64,000 bases of DNA. It comes from Cyanidium caldarium. Lineage: Eukaryota; Rhodophyta; Bangiophyceae; Cyanidiales; Cyanidiaceae. Below, piece after piece: positions 1 through 8,376 of this stretch (the stretch's first letter is position 1; the number at the start of each line of letters is the position of its first letter). Position numbers and translations under genes: made by a program. Location: contig JANCYW010000005.1 in assembly GCA_026184775.1 (NCBI GenBank), forward strand, positions 62,001 through 126,000, given 5' to 3'. The notes beneath the pieces are model-generated. The model ran no database searches. It was not told the DNA's origin and saw nothing but the letters and a program-made list of their open reading frames with translations.

Positions 1-910
1 CGTGCTGCTGCTCGCACTGCTGGCGTACCGTGGCCGCCACGCGCTCCTCCGCCTCTCGCTGCTGTGTCTGCGCCTCTCGCTGCAGCTGCGCCTGAGCATC
101 CCAACTGCGCTGCAGCTCGTCCTGCAGCTGTCGTTTCTCGGCCTCGAGTTTGCACACCAAGGTGCGGGCCTCGTCTGCGGCAGCACGATGGCGCGCCTCC
201 AACCCGCGCACCTCGCTCTCGAGTCGCGGCGGCCACTCGCTGGCGCGCTGTTTCCAGGTAACGTACTTGTCGTGCCATTTGGCGGCCCGCGCGCGCTCCG
301 CCGTCAGCTCCTCCTCCAGCGTGCGCCGCTCCGCCGCAGCCGCATCCAGCTTCTCTCGGTACGCATCCAGCAGCTGCACCAGTTTTTGATCGTCCTCTCG
401 GTCGGCTTCCAACTGGCGGCAGCGCTCGGTCAGCGCCGCGATATGGCGGTCGCGCGCCGCCAGCTCGGTGGCGGTGGCGGCGCCGCCATCCCCGCGGTGG
501 TTGTCGTGGACGAGAGCGTGCAATGCAGGGGATCCGACAAGCAGGTGGGATTTTTCGGGAATGACGGCGGTTGATGGCCGGCCTGGCGAGTGCTGCAACA
601 AGGCTGCCTGGCCGTTGGGGGTGATGCTGCGTCGTCGCCGCTCTCGGCGTCCGTTCCGCTCCGCCTCGTGCGTTGGGGTCCTCCGCGGGACTGGCGTCGC
701 CCGGCTGCGCTCCTGCTTTCGCAGCCGCTCCTGTTGGGTGTGCTCTTGAATGAGGAATGAAAGCGTCGGGGACGGCGGCGGCGACAACAATGTCCCAGCG
801 GCCGCCGCGCTCGTCTCCCGGCTGTCGCTCGCCTCCTCCCGCGTGGCCTCGTCGCTATACAGCAACTTTCGCTGCACCTGTGAGGTGGCCGGCCCGCTGG
901 ATTGTGACAT
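1..910 (-). CDS. Coiled-coil protein, unrecognised, C-terminus cut off by window edge
   Basis: An open frame starts with ATG at 910 (MSQSSGPATSQVQRKLL) and runs leftwards off the window without a stop, so 303 residues are visible. Residues 1-145 are low-complexity, rich in Ser, Pro and Arg, with a run of five Arg near residue 93. From about residue 150 to the edge the sequence is a long heptad-rich coiled coil full of Glu, Gln, Ala, Leu and Arg (for example RQLEADREDDQKLVQLLDAY). No catalytic domain is visible. A structural, centrosomal or cytoskeletal role would fit such a layout, but that is only a guess. The opposite strand also has long open frames, but their Leu/Arg-rich composition looks like the antisense of this coiled coil. 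Confidence 0.7.
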   Translation of the reverse strand, partial: MSQSSGPATSQVQRKLLYSDEATREEASDSRETSAAAAGTLLSPPPSPTLSFLIQEHTQQERLRKQERSRATPVPRRTPTHEAERNGRRERRRRSITPNGQAALLQHSPGRPSTAVIPEKSHLLVGSPALHALVHDNHRGDGGAATATELAARDRHIAALTERCRQLEADREDDQKLVQLLDAYREKLDAAAAERRTLEEELTAERARAAKWHDKYVTWKQRASEWPPRLESEVRGLEARHRAAADEARTLVCKLEAEKRQLQDELQRSWDAQAQLQREAQTQQREAEERVAATVRQQCEQQH

Positions 911-1284
911 ATTGAGTAGCGCACAAGTGGTGAAGAGTGCCGATTCGAAGCGACGCGTCAGCGGCCGGGCATGAAACCGGTGCAGAACGTGGGTGCTGAA
1001 CGGTCAGAACGTTTGTCCGGCGCGAGACGCGAAACACGCAGATCGGAGCGATGGACCGGGATTTTGAAACGGTTGCTTGTCCGTGTGCCCCACACACCGG
1101 GAGAGCGCCTGCGCGACAAGTACGAGCGCCGCCTGGATGAACGTACCACCAGAGTACTTACGCACTGCAAACGCGGTTCGTCCCGTAACGCAGAACACCG
1201 CCCCTAACTCGTCTCTTCAGACACCCGAATTTACACGCTGTCCCGTCCCGGCACTCGCTCTCACCATCACTCTCCTTTCGCGCC
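911..1284. other. Intergenic spacer, no gene seen
   Basis: This 374-base stretch separates the start of the coiled-coil gene from the stop of the desaturase gene. Open frames on both strands are short, rich in Arg and Cys, and resemble no family I know. I found no tRNA T-arm or clear inverted repeat. It should hold the promoter of the coiled-coil gene and the 3' end of the desaturase transcript. Confidence 0.5.
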
Positions 1285-2487
1285 TCAACGGAGTGCCGCG
1301 TCGGTAGCGTCCTCATCCACCGCCTCCCCTCCGTTCACCTTGCCGTTCCCTTCTTGCCTCTTCTCCCTCCGCTTTTCCCCTGGCTCTTCTCTCTCCTGCT
1401 GTCGGCGCAACTGCTCTTCGCGCTCGCGTTCGGCGGCGGCGAGGTCGGCCTCCCACCGGCTGATCAGGGACCATCGCGGATCCATGATAAACGCCTTGAG
1501 CAGTTGGCGGTACGAGCGGTACGCGTGCAGCGGCTCGTAGTACTCGGGCGCCAGCCGCTTCAGCTCCGGCAGCCGATTCCATGGGATGCTGGGCAGGTCG
1601 TGGTGCTCGTTGTGAAAACCGATGTTGAACGCCACCCGGTTGGCCCAGCCGTAGTACGAGTAGGTGCTCTGGAAGGGCATGGTGGGGTAGTGTTCTTGGA
1701 TCCAGCGTGCGCCCAGAGGATGCAGTCCGACGCTGAAAACGCTCGACGCCAGCAGGTAGGCGACAGCGCGCCAGCCGCCCATCCAGGCGATCACCGATAT
1801 ACCCGCCGCGTTGATCGCCCAGTTGAGTGCCACCCACGACAGTTCGCGCACGCCGGGGATCTTGTGCGAGTAGCTGATCAGCCGCAAACTCTGAAACGCA
1901 AAAAACAGCGCCAACCAAATGGCTTTGCGCACCGCCGAGTTGCCCACCAGACGCGCTTCCCACGCCGCCGGCACGTCGGGATCGCGCTCCACCCGGTTCA
2001 ACTCGATGTGGTGCAGGATGTGATAGTAGCGAAACATCATCGCCGACGGCACCACGTGCGCGATATTGGCCACGCACAGAATGAGCCGATTGGCCGCCAC
2101 CGAGGCGAACACTAGATTGTGCGCGGCATCGTGCACCAGCACCCACAACGCGTGGTCCGGCACCGCCCCGAAGCCGTACGCCAACAGCAACCACCCGTAC
2201 CAGGGCATGCGCCAACGCCCGACTACCTGCACCGCCACTGCCACCTGCAGCAACACCAACAGCACCGTGTACAGCGCCGAGCGCTTGTTCACTCCGTACA
2301 GGCGCGACACCTCCGGGTGCGCCCGCAGCAGCTCAGAGCGGCGCGTCCCGTGCGGGTGCTTGCGGCGTAACTTCTGGGACGAGGCAAACTCTGCGCGCTC
2401 GGTCGACACGCCCTTGCGCGACCACTCTTGCACTTGGGTCTCGGCAATGGACGTGTGAGCCGCGAGGTGACGTCTCGACGAGGTCAT
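1285..2487 (-). CDS. DES1: Sphingolipid delta-4 desaturase (DES1/DEGS family)
   Basis: This 400-residue membrane di-iron enzyme should place the 4,5-trans double bond in dihydroceramide in the ER. All three histidine boxes are present: HDAAH (119-123), HILHH (156-160) and HNEHH (292-296). The last lies in GFHNEHHDLPSIPWNRLPEL, which is close to the family's YHNEHHDFPSIP signature. The N-terminal stretch HPHGTRRSELLRAHPEVSRL matches the family's conserved 'TRR.EIL..HPEI..L' opening. Hydrophobic segments lie near residues 72-90, 97-118, 130-150 and 215-250. The ATG at 2487 was chosen because the family start lies just downstream; the frame stays open to 2676, but the extra residues look non-coding. 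The C-terminal tail after residue 360 is a charged Glu/Arg-rich extension beyond the usual family length. Confidence 0.93.
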   Translation of the reverse strand: MTSSRRHLAAHTSIAETQVQEWSRKGVSTERAEFASSQKLRRKHPHGTRRSELLRAHPEVSRLYGVNKRSALYTVLLVLLQVAVAVQVVGRWRMPWYGWLLLAYGFGAVPDHALWVLVHDAAHNLVFASVAANRLILCVANIAHVVPSAMMFRYYHILHHIELNRVERDPDVPAAWEARLVGNSAVRKAIWLALFFAFQSLRLISYSHKIPGVRELSWVALNWAINAAGISVIAWMGGWRAVAYLLASSVFSVGLHPLGARWIQEHYPTMPFQSTYSYYGWANRVAFNIGFHNEHHDLPSIPWNRLPELKRLAPEYYEPLHAYRSYRQLLKAFIMDPRWSLISRWEADLAAAEREREEQLRRQQEREEPGEKRREKRQEGNGKVNGGEAVDEDATDAALR

Positions 2488-2975
2488 GGCTAGAGGAAAC
2501 GGAGGTGACGCCCTCCCGTCTGCTACCACCGAACCGTCTGCGGGTGAAAGACGCCCGAAACACTCACGTTCCTCGGGCCCCGAGGCGGAACGCCCACCGC
2601 GTACCACAAGGCAAACGACTCGCTGACCACCCACACTTGCTCGCTGAGGTGCCGCGTCGGTCCCTGTCGACAGCACCGGCTCGCTTCACGCCGCTCCCCC
2701 GGGCAGTTTCAACCCCCAAGGTCGGAACATCCGCGCCGCCGCTGGCCACGTGGCCGGCCAGCGCTTCCCATCGCCCGAAATCGCTGCATGCGGGCTCGCG
2801 GCGACGGTGCGTGGCGCGATGCACTCTTTTCGAAAGTGTCACGGGAATGTGACAGCGTGCGACGCGGCGGACATCCCCTCCACAGCGCCGCGGACGCAAT
2901 TTTCACAGCTGTTTAGATACAGTCAGTTCCTGTGATTACACATACACTGCCAGGTACTCTCACGCAATCTTCTCC
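2488..2975. other. Intergenic spacer with a small palindrome
   Basis: This 488-base spacer lies between the desaturase start and the Bud32 stop. It contains an interrupted palindrome at 2837-2854 (TGTCAC, six bases, GTGACA), which could be a binding site in the desaturase promoter. Nothing else stands out, and I see no coding frame with family resemblance. Confidence 0.4.
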
Positions 2976-3845
2976 TCATCCCACCATGGTGCGTTTGCGG
3001 CCGCGTTGGCGCACCAGCTCGAGTCGTTTCTGCACCGCCCGGGCATCCTGTGGACGCGAATGCTGCGCGTACGCTTGCCAGACGATCGCCGTGTAGGCGT
3101 CGGCGTGGGTGGCGTGCGCCGAACGAAACGCTCGCTCCAGCACATACAAATCCACCGCCTTGTCTTCCACGTGATGCTCATTGCAGGAGGAGGAGCAGAA
3201 TGCCAGCCCGAGATCAATCAGCACCGCCTGCAACTCGTGCGCGTCCTCTCCCCAACCGTCGTTACTGCCGCTTCGACGGATCAACACGTTGGACGAGGTC
3301 AGATCACCGTGAATCCAGTCAGCGGCATGCAATGTCGACACCGCCTCGCCTACTTGCCGCAGCACCGGTGCCGCCGCCTCCGGTATGCGTGCTCGCCGTT
3401 CACTGCCCTCCCCTTCCAGCCAGGTCCGCAGTGTCGGTCCTTCAATGTACTCGAACACCAACCAGCGCCGCTGCCAATCCACCAGATAGAGCGCGGGCAC
3501 GTGCACGCCCGACAACCGCCACGCCTTGGCCGTGGCTCGCGCCTCCGCGGTCATCCTCGTTCGGGTCAGTTGTTCATCGAGTTCCGGCAAGCGGTACTGT
3601 TTGCGAAACCGCTCTTTGATGACCACCGCCTGCCCGTCGAACATCGTCGTGCGATACAGGACGGCCTCGGCGCCCTGCGCAATCACCGAGAACGGAACGG
3701 TGAGCGAAGCGGAGGGATGCGTCGAAGCACGTGAAGGAGAGAGATCTGTGGTGCTGTCATCCTCATCCTCTTCTTCCTGCCTGCTCCGTGCGAGATTTTC
3801 TCCCGGCATCGGGTCGCGCACGCGCCCGTCCCACCAAAACGACAT
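2976..3845 (-). CDS. BUD32: KEOPS complex kinase/ATPase Bud32 (PRPK)
   Basis: Bud32 is the small atypical kinase of the KEOPS/EKC complex, which makes the t6A modification at position 37 of ANN-decoding tRNAs. The glycine-rich loop is the reduced VIAQGAEAVLY form typical of Bud32. It is followed by the ATP-binding Lys in VIKERFRKQYRLPELDEQL, the catalytic HGDLTSSN (about 179-186) and DLG in place of DFG (about 211-213). The basic tail VRQRGRKR near the C-terminus is the family's conserved end, needed for function in yeast. With the start at 3845 (MSFWWDG) the protein is 289 residues, close to yeast Bud32 (261). ATGs at 3923 and 3809 are alternatives. The frame itself stays open into the upstream kinase gene, which is not credible as coding. 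Confidence 0.92.
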   Translation of the reverse strand: MSFWWDGRVRDPMPGENLARSRQEEEDEDDSTTDLSPSRASTHPSASLTVPFSVIAQGAEAVLYRTTMFDGQAVVIKERFRKQYRLPELDEQLTRTRMTAEARATAKAWRLSGVHVPALYLVDWQRRWLVFEYIEGPTLRTWLEGEGSERRARIPEAAAPVLRQVGEAVSTLHAADWIHGDLTSSNVLIRRSGSNDGWGEDAHELQAVLIDLGLAFCSSSCNEHHVEDKAVDLYVLERAFRSAHATHADAYTAIVWQAYAQHSRPQDARAVQKRLELVRQRGRKRTMVG

Positions 3846-3984
3846 CCGATCGACCCGGCGACGTCCGTGCGGATCACCGAAAACGCGCACGCCGACGGGT
3901 GCGCCAGCAAGTCGCCCGGGCATCACCCACCGCTCACCTCGTGTTCCCCACCTATCCACGTCCGCACTGTGCGCTGCTCTTGGT

Positions 3985-5970
3985 TTAGGAGTCGTGAGGC
4001 AAGTCGAATACGCTGCGGGCGGAGTTGCGTTGCTTCCGCTGCGGATCGAAGCGTTTGTAGGTGAAGCCGAGGAAGGACGCATCGGACTCCCCCAGCGCAT
4101 CCAATTGTTTGTAGGTGTACCGGGAGACGCGAGCAGGTCCGCGCGCGTTGCCAGTCGCATTGCCGTCAGGTGCTCCGCTCGGTGCGGCGGCGGCGGCGGC
4201 GGCGGCCTCTGCCGTGCCGTGATTTCCTGCAGGCGCTGCATGCACCCGCGACGATGTCGGCGGCGCGCGGGCAGTTGTCCGCCCGCAGCGATTATCCAAC
4301 GCGCCCTTCATCCCCACCGCGCTCGTGGCGGTGGCAGCTGCCGTATTTTCCGTGGCATCCGCTTTCCGCTCTCCCTCCCGCTCTCGTTTGCCCGCTTCGG
4401 GCGGTTCCTCGTCAAACTTGTCGAAATACCGCGTATCGGTCGGACTGCGCAACTCGGGCACGAACGGCGGTTTGCGCGCCCGCAACCGGTTCCAGTCCAC
4501 GCCCGCAAAGAACGGGTGCCGCTTGAACTCGTCGATGCCGCCGCGGGCGCCCAGCCGGTTCTCCGGCTCTCGCAGCAGCTTCAAGATCAGATCGCGCGCC
4601 TGCCACGACAGTTTGGCCTCGGACGGGAACTGCAGCGTAGTGCGCCAGTTGAGGATCTTGCGGCACGTCTCCACTGCGGCGTCCGCGTAAAACGCCGGAA
4701 AGCCGCACAGCATCTCGTACAGGATGACGCCCAGGCTCCACCAGTCGCACTCCTTGCCGTACCCGACTTTCATCAGCACCTCCGGGGCGATATAGTCCGG
4801 CGTGCCCACCGTGGAGTACATATGCTGGCGCGCGTCCTTCTTCCAGGCGCCGCGACGTTCACTGCCCGACATACCGGCCGCCTGATCGGTCGCCGTGGGC
4901 GTGGTGCGGGCGCCCGGCTCTAGCAACGGCGCCATGCCGTGCACTTGCAGCTCGTAGGCCGCGGCCAGCCCAAAGTCGGACAGGCGGATGTGTCCCTCGC
5001 GGTCGATGAGGATGTTGTCGGGCTTGATGTCGCGGTGCGTGAACCCGAGCCGATGCACCTGGTCGATGGCGGTGATGATCTCGGCCGCATAGAAGCGGGC
5101 GCTCTCCTCGCTGAGGATGTCGCGCTGGATGAGCAGCTGCATCAGATCGCCGCCGGGCAAATACTCCATCACCAGGTAGAGGTACTCGTCGTCCTGAAAA
5201 GTGTACAGCAGGCGACACACGTACGATGCCGACTCGGCGAGCACCATCAGGTCGCGCTCCGCCAGCACGTGCGCCACCTGGTCTTTGCGCAACATCTCGC
5301 GCTTGCGCAACCGCTTCATGGCATAGAGGTCGCCGTCATCGCGCTTGCGCACAAGGGTCACCTCGCCGAAGGCGCCGCGCCCGATGACGGCCACCTTGTC
5401 GAAATCCGCCAGGGTCATGCGGCGACGGAGCGTGCGCGCAAACTCGGTCTCGCGGCGGACATGCTCGCGACGCAGCATCTGCCGGTCGGCATCGGTGATA
5501 CGCAAGCGGCCCAGGCGCTCCTCCAGTCGCGACTTGCGCTGCTCGGCGGCGCGGCTGACGAACAGCAAGTTGCGGTAGTAATGCTCGATAAGCGTTTTGG
5601 CAAACTGAACGCGGCGCTGCACGTCTCCCTCTGGTGGGGCGTCGCGAGCTGGCGTCTGCACCTCCACACGGTCGGCAGGGCCACTCGGTCCGTCGGCCTG
5701 GTGTTCGTCATCGCGCACCGTGGAGCCGCGGCTCGCGTCCGAGTCGTCCGAGTCGCCTGGGCGATGTCTCCGGGGCGTCCGCCCGGTCGCCTCGTGCAGA
5801 GCGCCCTCTCCCACGGACTCGAACCGGCTACTCTGCCGAGCGGTGGAGGCAGCGCCCCGTGACATACGCACCGGCAAGGGCGACGGGTGCGCAGCAGCAG
5901 CGGCCGGCTTGCCGGCGCGAGGTGCAGAAGCCGGGGCGGAAGCAGTGGTCGGCGCTGTCGGCGCGGGCAT
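3985..5970 (-). CDS. NDR/Dbf2-type AGC protein kinase
   Basis: This is a 661-residue Ser/Thr kinase of the NDR/LATS group, which with MOB co-activators controls mitotic exit, cytokinesis or morphogenesis. Before the kinase domain lies the NDR-specific helical MOB-binding region (about 122-153, [19 protein letters not shown]). Kinase landmarks are GRGAFGEV, the Lys in YAMKRL (about 219), HRDIKPDN (312-319) and DFG (332-334). The region after DFG is lengthened, and the activation segment reads [13 protein letters not shown] (385-397). The C-terminal hydrophobic motif FLGFTYKRF (about 633-641) carries the Thr phosphorylated by MST/Hippo-type kinases. The first 120 residues are disordered. The frame continues to an ATG at 6117, but those 49 residues are His-rich and look non-coding. 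Confidence 0.93.
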   Translation of the reverse strand: MPAPTAPTTASAPASAPRAGKPAAAAAHPSPLPVRMSRGAASTARQSSRFESVGEGALHEATGRTPRRHRPGDSDDSDASRGSTVRDDEHQADGPSGPADRVEVQTPARDAPPEGDVQRRVQFAKTLIEHYYRNLLFVSRAAEQRKSRLEERLGRLRITDADRQMLRREHVRRETEFARTLRRRMTLADFDKVAVIGRGAFGEVTLVRKRDDGDLYAMKRLRKREMLRKDQVAHVLAERDLMVLAESASYVCRLLYTFQDDEYLYLVMEYLPGGDLMQLLIQRDILSEESARFYAAEIITAIDQVHRLGFTHRDIKPDNILIDREGHIRLSDFGLAAAYELQVHGMAPLLEPGARTTPTATDQAAGMSGSERRGAWKKDARQHMYSTVGTPDYIAPEVLMKVGYGKECDWWSLGVILYEMLCGFPAFYADAAVETCRKILNWRTTLQFPSEAKLSWQARDLILKLLREPENRLGARGGIDEFKRHPFFAGVDWNRLRARKPPFVPELRSPTDTRYFDKFDEEPPEAGKREREGERKADATENTAAATATSAVGMKGALDNRCGRTTARAPPTSSRVHAAPAGNHGTAEAAAAAAAAPSGAPDGNATGNARGPARVSRYTYKQLDALGESDASFLGFTYKRFDPQRKQRNSARSVFDLPHDS

Positions 5971-6505
5971 GTCCGGACGTAGATGAAGGTGAAGGTGTGG
6001 GCCGTGAAGGCAGACGCGTGGGTCAACGTCCGTAAGACGGGTCCCGAGGCGACCACCGCCGTACTCCGATCGCGCCCCTCCCACGTGTGTCCACTCGGAG
6101 TGTTCCCCGTTCAACAACCCCGAAAACGCACTGCTCGTCGCTCCGGGTCACACACACTTGTGGTACCCGCTGCTCAAATGGAAACCTGTGGGTACCACAA
6201 CCACTTTCGGCGCGTGCCCGCTGCGCTGTCGTGACGTCCCCCGGAACCCGCGAACGAGAACGTGCACGCATCTGCACGGTCACGCAAACACGTGTCACCA
6301 AGGAGAGGAACGGGCGTTCCCACGTCACTCGAACGGCTGTTCGTGGCAGCAGCCAAGCGGGCATGTTTGGGTCCGAAACGACGGTGGCGGGGTCGTGTAG
6401 GCATCGAGGGCAGGCGAGAATCAGGACACAGTTGTCCCGTAGCAGAGACACGTGGGGTCGCAGTGGCGATAGCGATAACGCGTGCCTCTGCGGTCGCTCC
6501 GAAAT
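5971..6505. promoter_or_regulatory. Upstream region of the NDR kinase gene with an 11-bp perfect inverted repeat
   Basis: This 535-base spacer lies between the NDR kinase start and the Hop2 stop. At 6158-6168 and 6190-6200 are two perfect 11-base arms (TTGTGGTACCC and GGGTACCACAA) with a 21-base spacer. This could be a protein-binding palindrome in the kinase promoter or a hairpin in its 5' leader. No tRNA consensus surrounds it, and no coding frame here resembles a known family. Confidence 0.45.
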
Positions 6506-7270
6506 TTACGCTCGATTCCCGGTGACCCGCTTGGAGGCGTTGCCCTGACCGGGTCGGCGCTCCACGGGAGCCGCTGCCTCCTCTTCCTCCTCCTCATCGA
6601 GCTCCAGGCCCAACTCCTCCGTGAAAGCTGCCGGTTTTTTCTCCATGCCGTCCGCCATCTGCCGTACGATATCTTGCACCAGGCGCTTCCGTTCCCGCCA
6701 CGCCTTGGTCGCCGTCCGATGCTGCTCCTCAATGAGCCGACGCTGTCGATCGTCGTAACCGCGCGCTCGCTCCCGCAACGCCGTCAGCGTCGACTCCGCC
6801 TCGCGCAACTGTTGTTCGCGCTCCGTCGCCCGCGCCTCCGCCTCTTCCGTCCGCGGCGCCGCATTCAACCGCTGGTGCTCGGCCTGCAATGCTGCACAGG
6901 CCTCTTGCAGCTCATCCAGCTGTTCCGTCTGCCGCGCCAGCTCCGCCTCCAGTTGTTCCATTTCCGCCGGCGTCGGCAGCTCGATGTTCGATTGCAGCGT
7001 CAAGTACACCTTCGACTTGCCGTACTCCTTGCAACTCACATACGACCCCGCCACCAGCTCCGCCAGCGCCCGCTCCACTGCCGTCTTTTTCAGGCCGCTT
7101 CGCGACGCCAGCCCGTCGGTGACGTTCTGCGCGGAGAACGGGCGGTTCTGTTCCGCCAGGAAGGCGAACACCGCTTCGGTGGCGCTGTCGCCAAACGACG
7201 GTTTGCCGGGCGTTTCGCAGTCGTCTTCCCCCGCGCGGGCTTTCTTCTTGGAAGCACTACGAGCGGTCAT
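6506..7270 (-). CDS. HOP2: Meiotic recombination factor Hop2 (TBPIP/PSMC3IP)
   Basis: Hop2 works with Mnd1 to help Dmc1/Rad51 strand exchange and homologous pairing in meiosis. The 254-residue protein has an N-terminal winged helix (about 25-90) with the family's NVTDGLASRSGLKKTAVERA helix pair, followed by EYGKSKVYLTLQ, matching 'YGKQKIYF.' of human and plant Hop2. A long coiled coil (about 95-200) follows. The conserved C-terminal capping block KAWRERKRLVQDIV is next, and then the 'F.EELGLELDEEE' ending that mirrors 'FFEEVGIETDED'. The ATG at 7270 gives a start directly before the winged helix and the usual family length. The frame stays open to 7519, overlapping the divergent neighbour, which I take as spurious. 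Confidence 0.92.
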   Translation of the reverse strand: MTARSASKKKARAGEDDCETPGKPSFGDSATEAVFAFLAEQNRPFSAQNVTDGLASRSGLKKTAVERALAELVAGSYVSCKEYGKSKVYLTLQSNIELPTPAEMEQLEAELARQTEQLDELQEACAALQAEHQRLNAAPRTEEAEARATEREQQLREAESTLTALRERARGYDDRQRRLIEEQHRTATKAWRERKRLVQDIVRQMADGMEKKPAAFTEELGLELDEEEEEEAAAPVERRPGQGNASKRVTGNRA

Positions 7271-7464
7271 AATGGGATGGAATGCTCGAGCCGAGGCACG
7301 AGCGCTCGTTTGCGTAGCGGTGCGTGCGCGCGACGTCGCCGCAGCGCAACGCCAAACCCGCACACCGCCTTCCCGCGAAAACCGGTCGACAGCTGCGCGC
7401 TTTCGGTGGAGAGGCCGGTTGCCGTGAGCGGAAGATGCAGCTGCCGAACTTGCGAAAGTAAGCC
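7271..7464. promoter_or_regulatory. Divergent promoter between Hop2 and a thioredoxin-fold protein
   Basis: A 194-base spacer separates two genes transcribed away from each other, so both promoters must fit here or overlap the coding starts. No clear TATA box or repeat is visible. Confidence 0.4.
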
Positions 7465-8277
7465 ATGAGATCACCACAAGCCCCCCGACATGATCTCGTT
7501 TCACCGGGACAGCTCCCACTGCCCTGGACTCACGTTCTTAACGGTCCAGTGCGACCGCGGTGGTGTCGAGACCTGCACGGACACCCGCTGGGAGACGAGG
7601 TCGACGAGGCGAACCTCACCCACCTCCTACGTCAAGCACGGGCGCCTACCCCTTCCGATCCCTATCCGGATCCGAACACGTGGCTGTTGGTGCATTTCAC
7701 TCGCCCCGACTGTCCGTTTCGCCGCCGGTGGCAACCGCTCTTTGAGCGCCTGGTCGCGGACGCCTACCCGCACCTCTGCGCGGTGTCGGTGCCGGTCACG
7801 GTCGGCGATAATGCCGCCGTGGCGCTGCGGCACGGTGTGCGGTCGGTGCCGCAGCTGGTGCTGTTTCGTGGGCGGCCCGGCAGCCACACCGAGGCGCGCT
7901 GGCATGCCCGATATCGCGGCCGGTACCGCATGCCCGCGCTGTGGGAATGGATGGAGCGCGAGACCGGCCTGATGCCGGCATTGGACAGTGCCGGCATGTC
8001 GGTGTGTCTGCGTGGCCTGCGCGGCCTGGGGCAATGTCCGCACCCACCGATGATATCCGTTGCGAGCGGCGCGTCGACAGAGCCGATGACCCTGGTGTGG
8101 AACGCGTGGCTGCTGCCGCTGGCGGTGTGGCTATGGTGGCTCAGCGCGCTCTACCTACTGGGCAGGCGAGCCGCCCGCAGCGCCGTGGTGCAGCGGGCGT
8201 GCGCTCGTCTCACCAGCAGCAGCGTATGTCGACGGTGGTCGTGGATGCGCTGCGTGCCGCGATGGGCGAGCGAGTGA
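7465..8277 (+). CDS. Membrane-anchored thioredoxin-fold protein (APR-like / TXNDC15-like)
   Basis: The 270-residue protein has a thioredoxin-like domain at about 45-150 followed by one membrane segment at about 209-232 (WNAWLLPLAVWLWWLSALYL). In the active-site position it reads HFTRPDCPFRRRWQPLFERL, where the usual CxxC is reduced to a single Cys (C83). The cis-proline loop is present as VRSVPQLVLF. This 'CPF....P.F..L' pattern is that of plant 5'-adenylylsulfate-reductase-like proteins and animal TXNDC15, which sit in the secretory pathway. I see no signal peptide at the chosen ATG, so the start may be wrong. With one cysteine it is more likely a chaperone-like or structural domain than a disulfide exchanger. 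Function is not certain. Confidence 0.68.
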   Translation: MRSPQAPRHDLVSPGQLPLPWTHVLNGPVRPRWCRDLHGHPLGDEVDEANLTHLLRQARAPTPSDPYPDPNTWLLVHFTRPDCPFRRRWQPLFERLVADAYPHLCAVSVPVTVGDNAAVALRHGVRSVPQLVLFRGRPGSHTEARWHARYRGRYRMPALWEWMERETGLMPALDSAGMSVCLRGLRGLGQCPHPPMISVASGASTEPMTLVWNAWLLPLAVWLWWLSALYLLGRRAARSAVVQRACARLTSSSVCRRWSWMRCVPRWASE

Positions 8278-8376
8278 ATGAGCATCCGCAGCAGCAGCGT
8301 ATGTCGGCGGACGGTCGTGGTGGGACACGCCCTCCGTCGTTGCCGCGGAAAGGCGACCGGGTGCGGTGAATAAAAT

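Noticed and set aside
2-574. A Leu/Arg/Gln-rich plus-strand open frame at the left edge
   Set aside because: It is the antisense of a long coiled coil; the opposite frame starts with a good ATG and has coherent heptads.
5805-5840. ACTCGAACCGG resembling a minus-strand tRNA T-arm
   Set aside because: It lies inside the disordered N-terminus of the NDR kinase coding region and has no partner stems.
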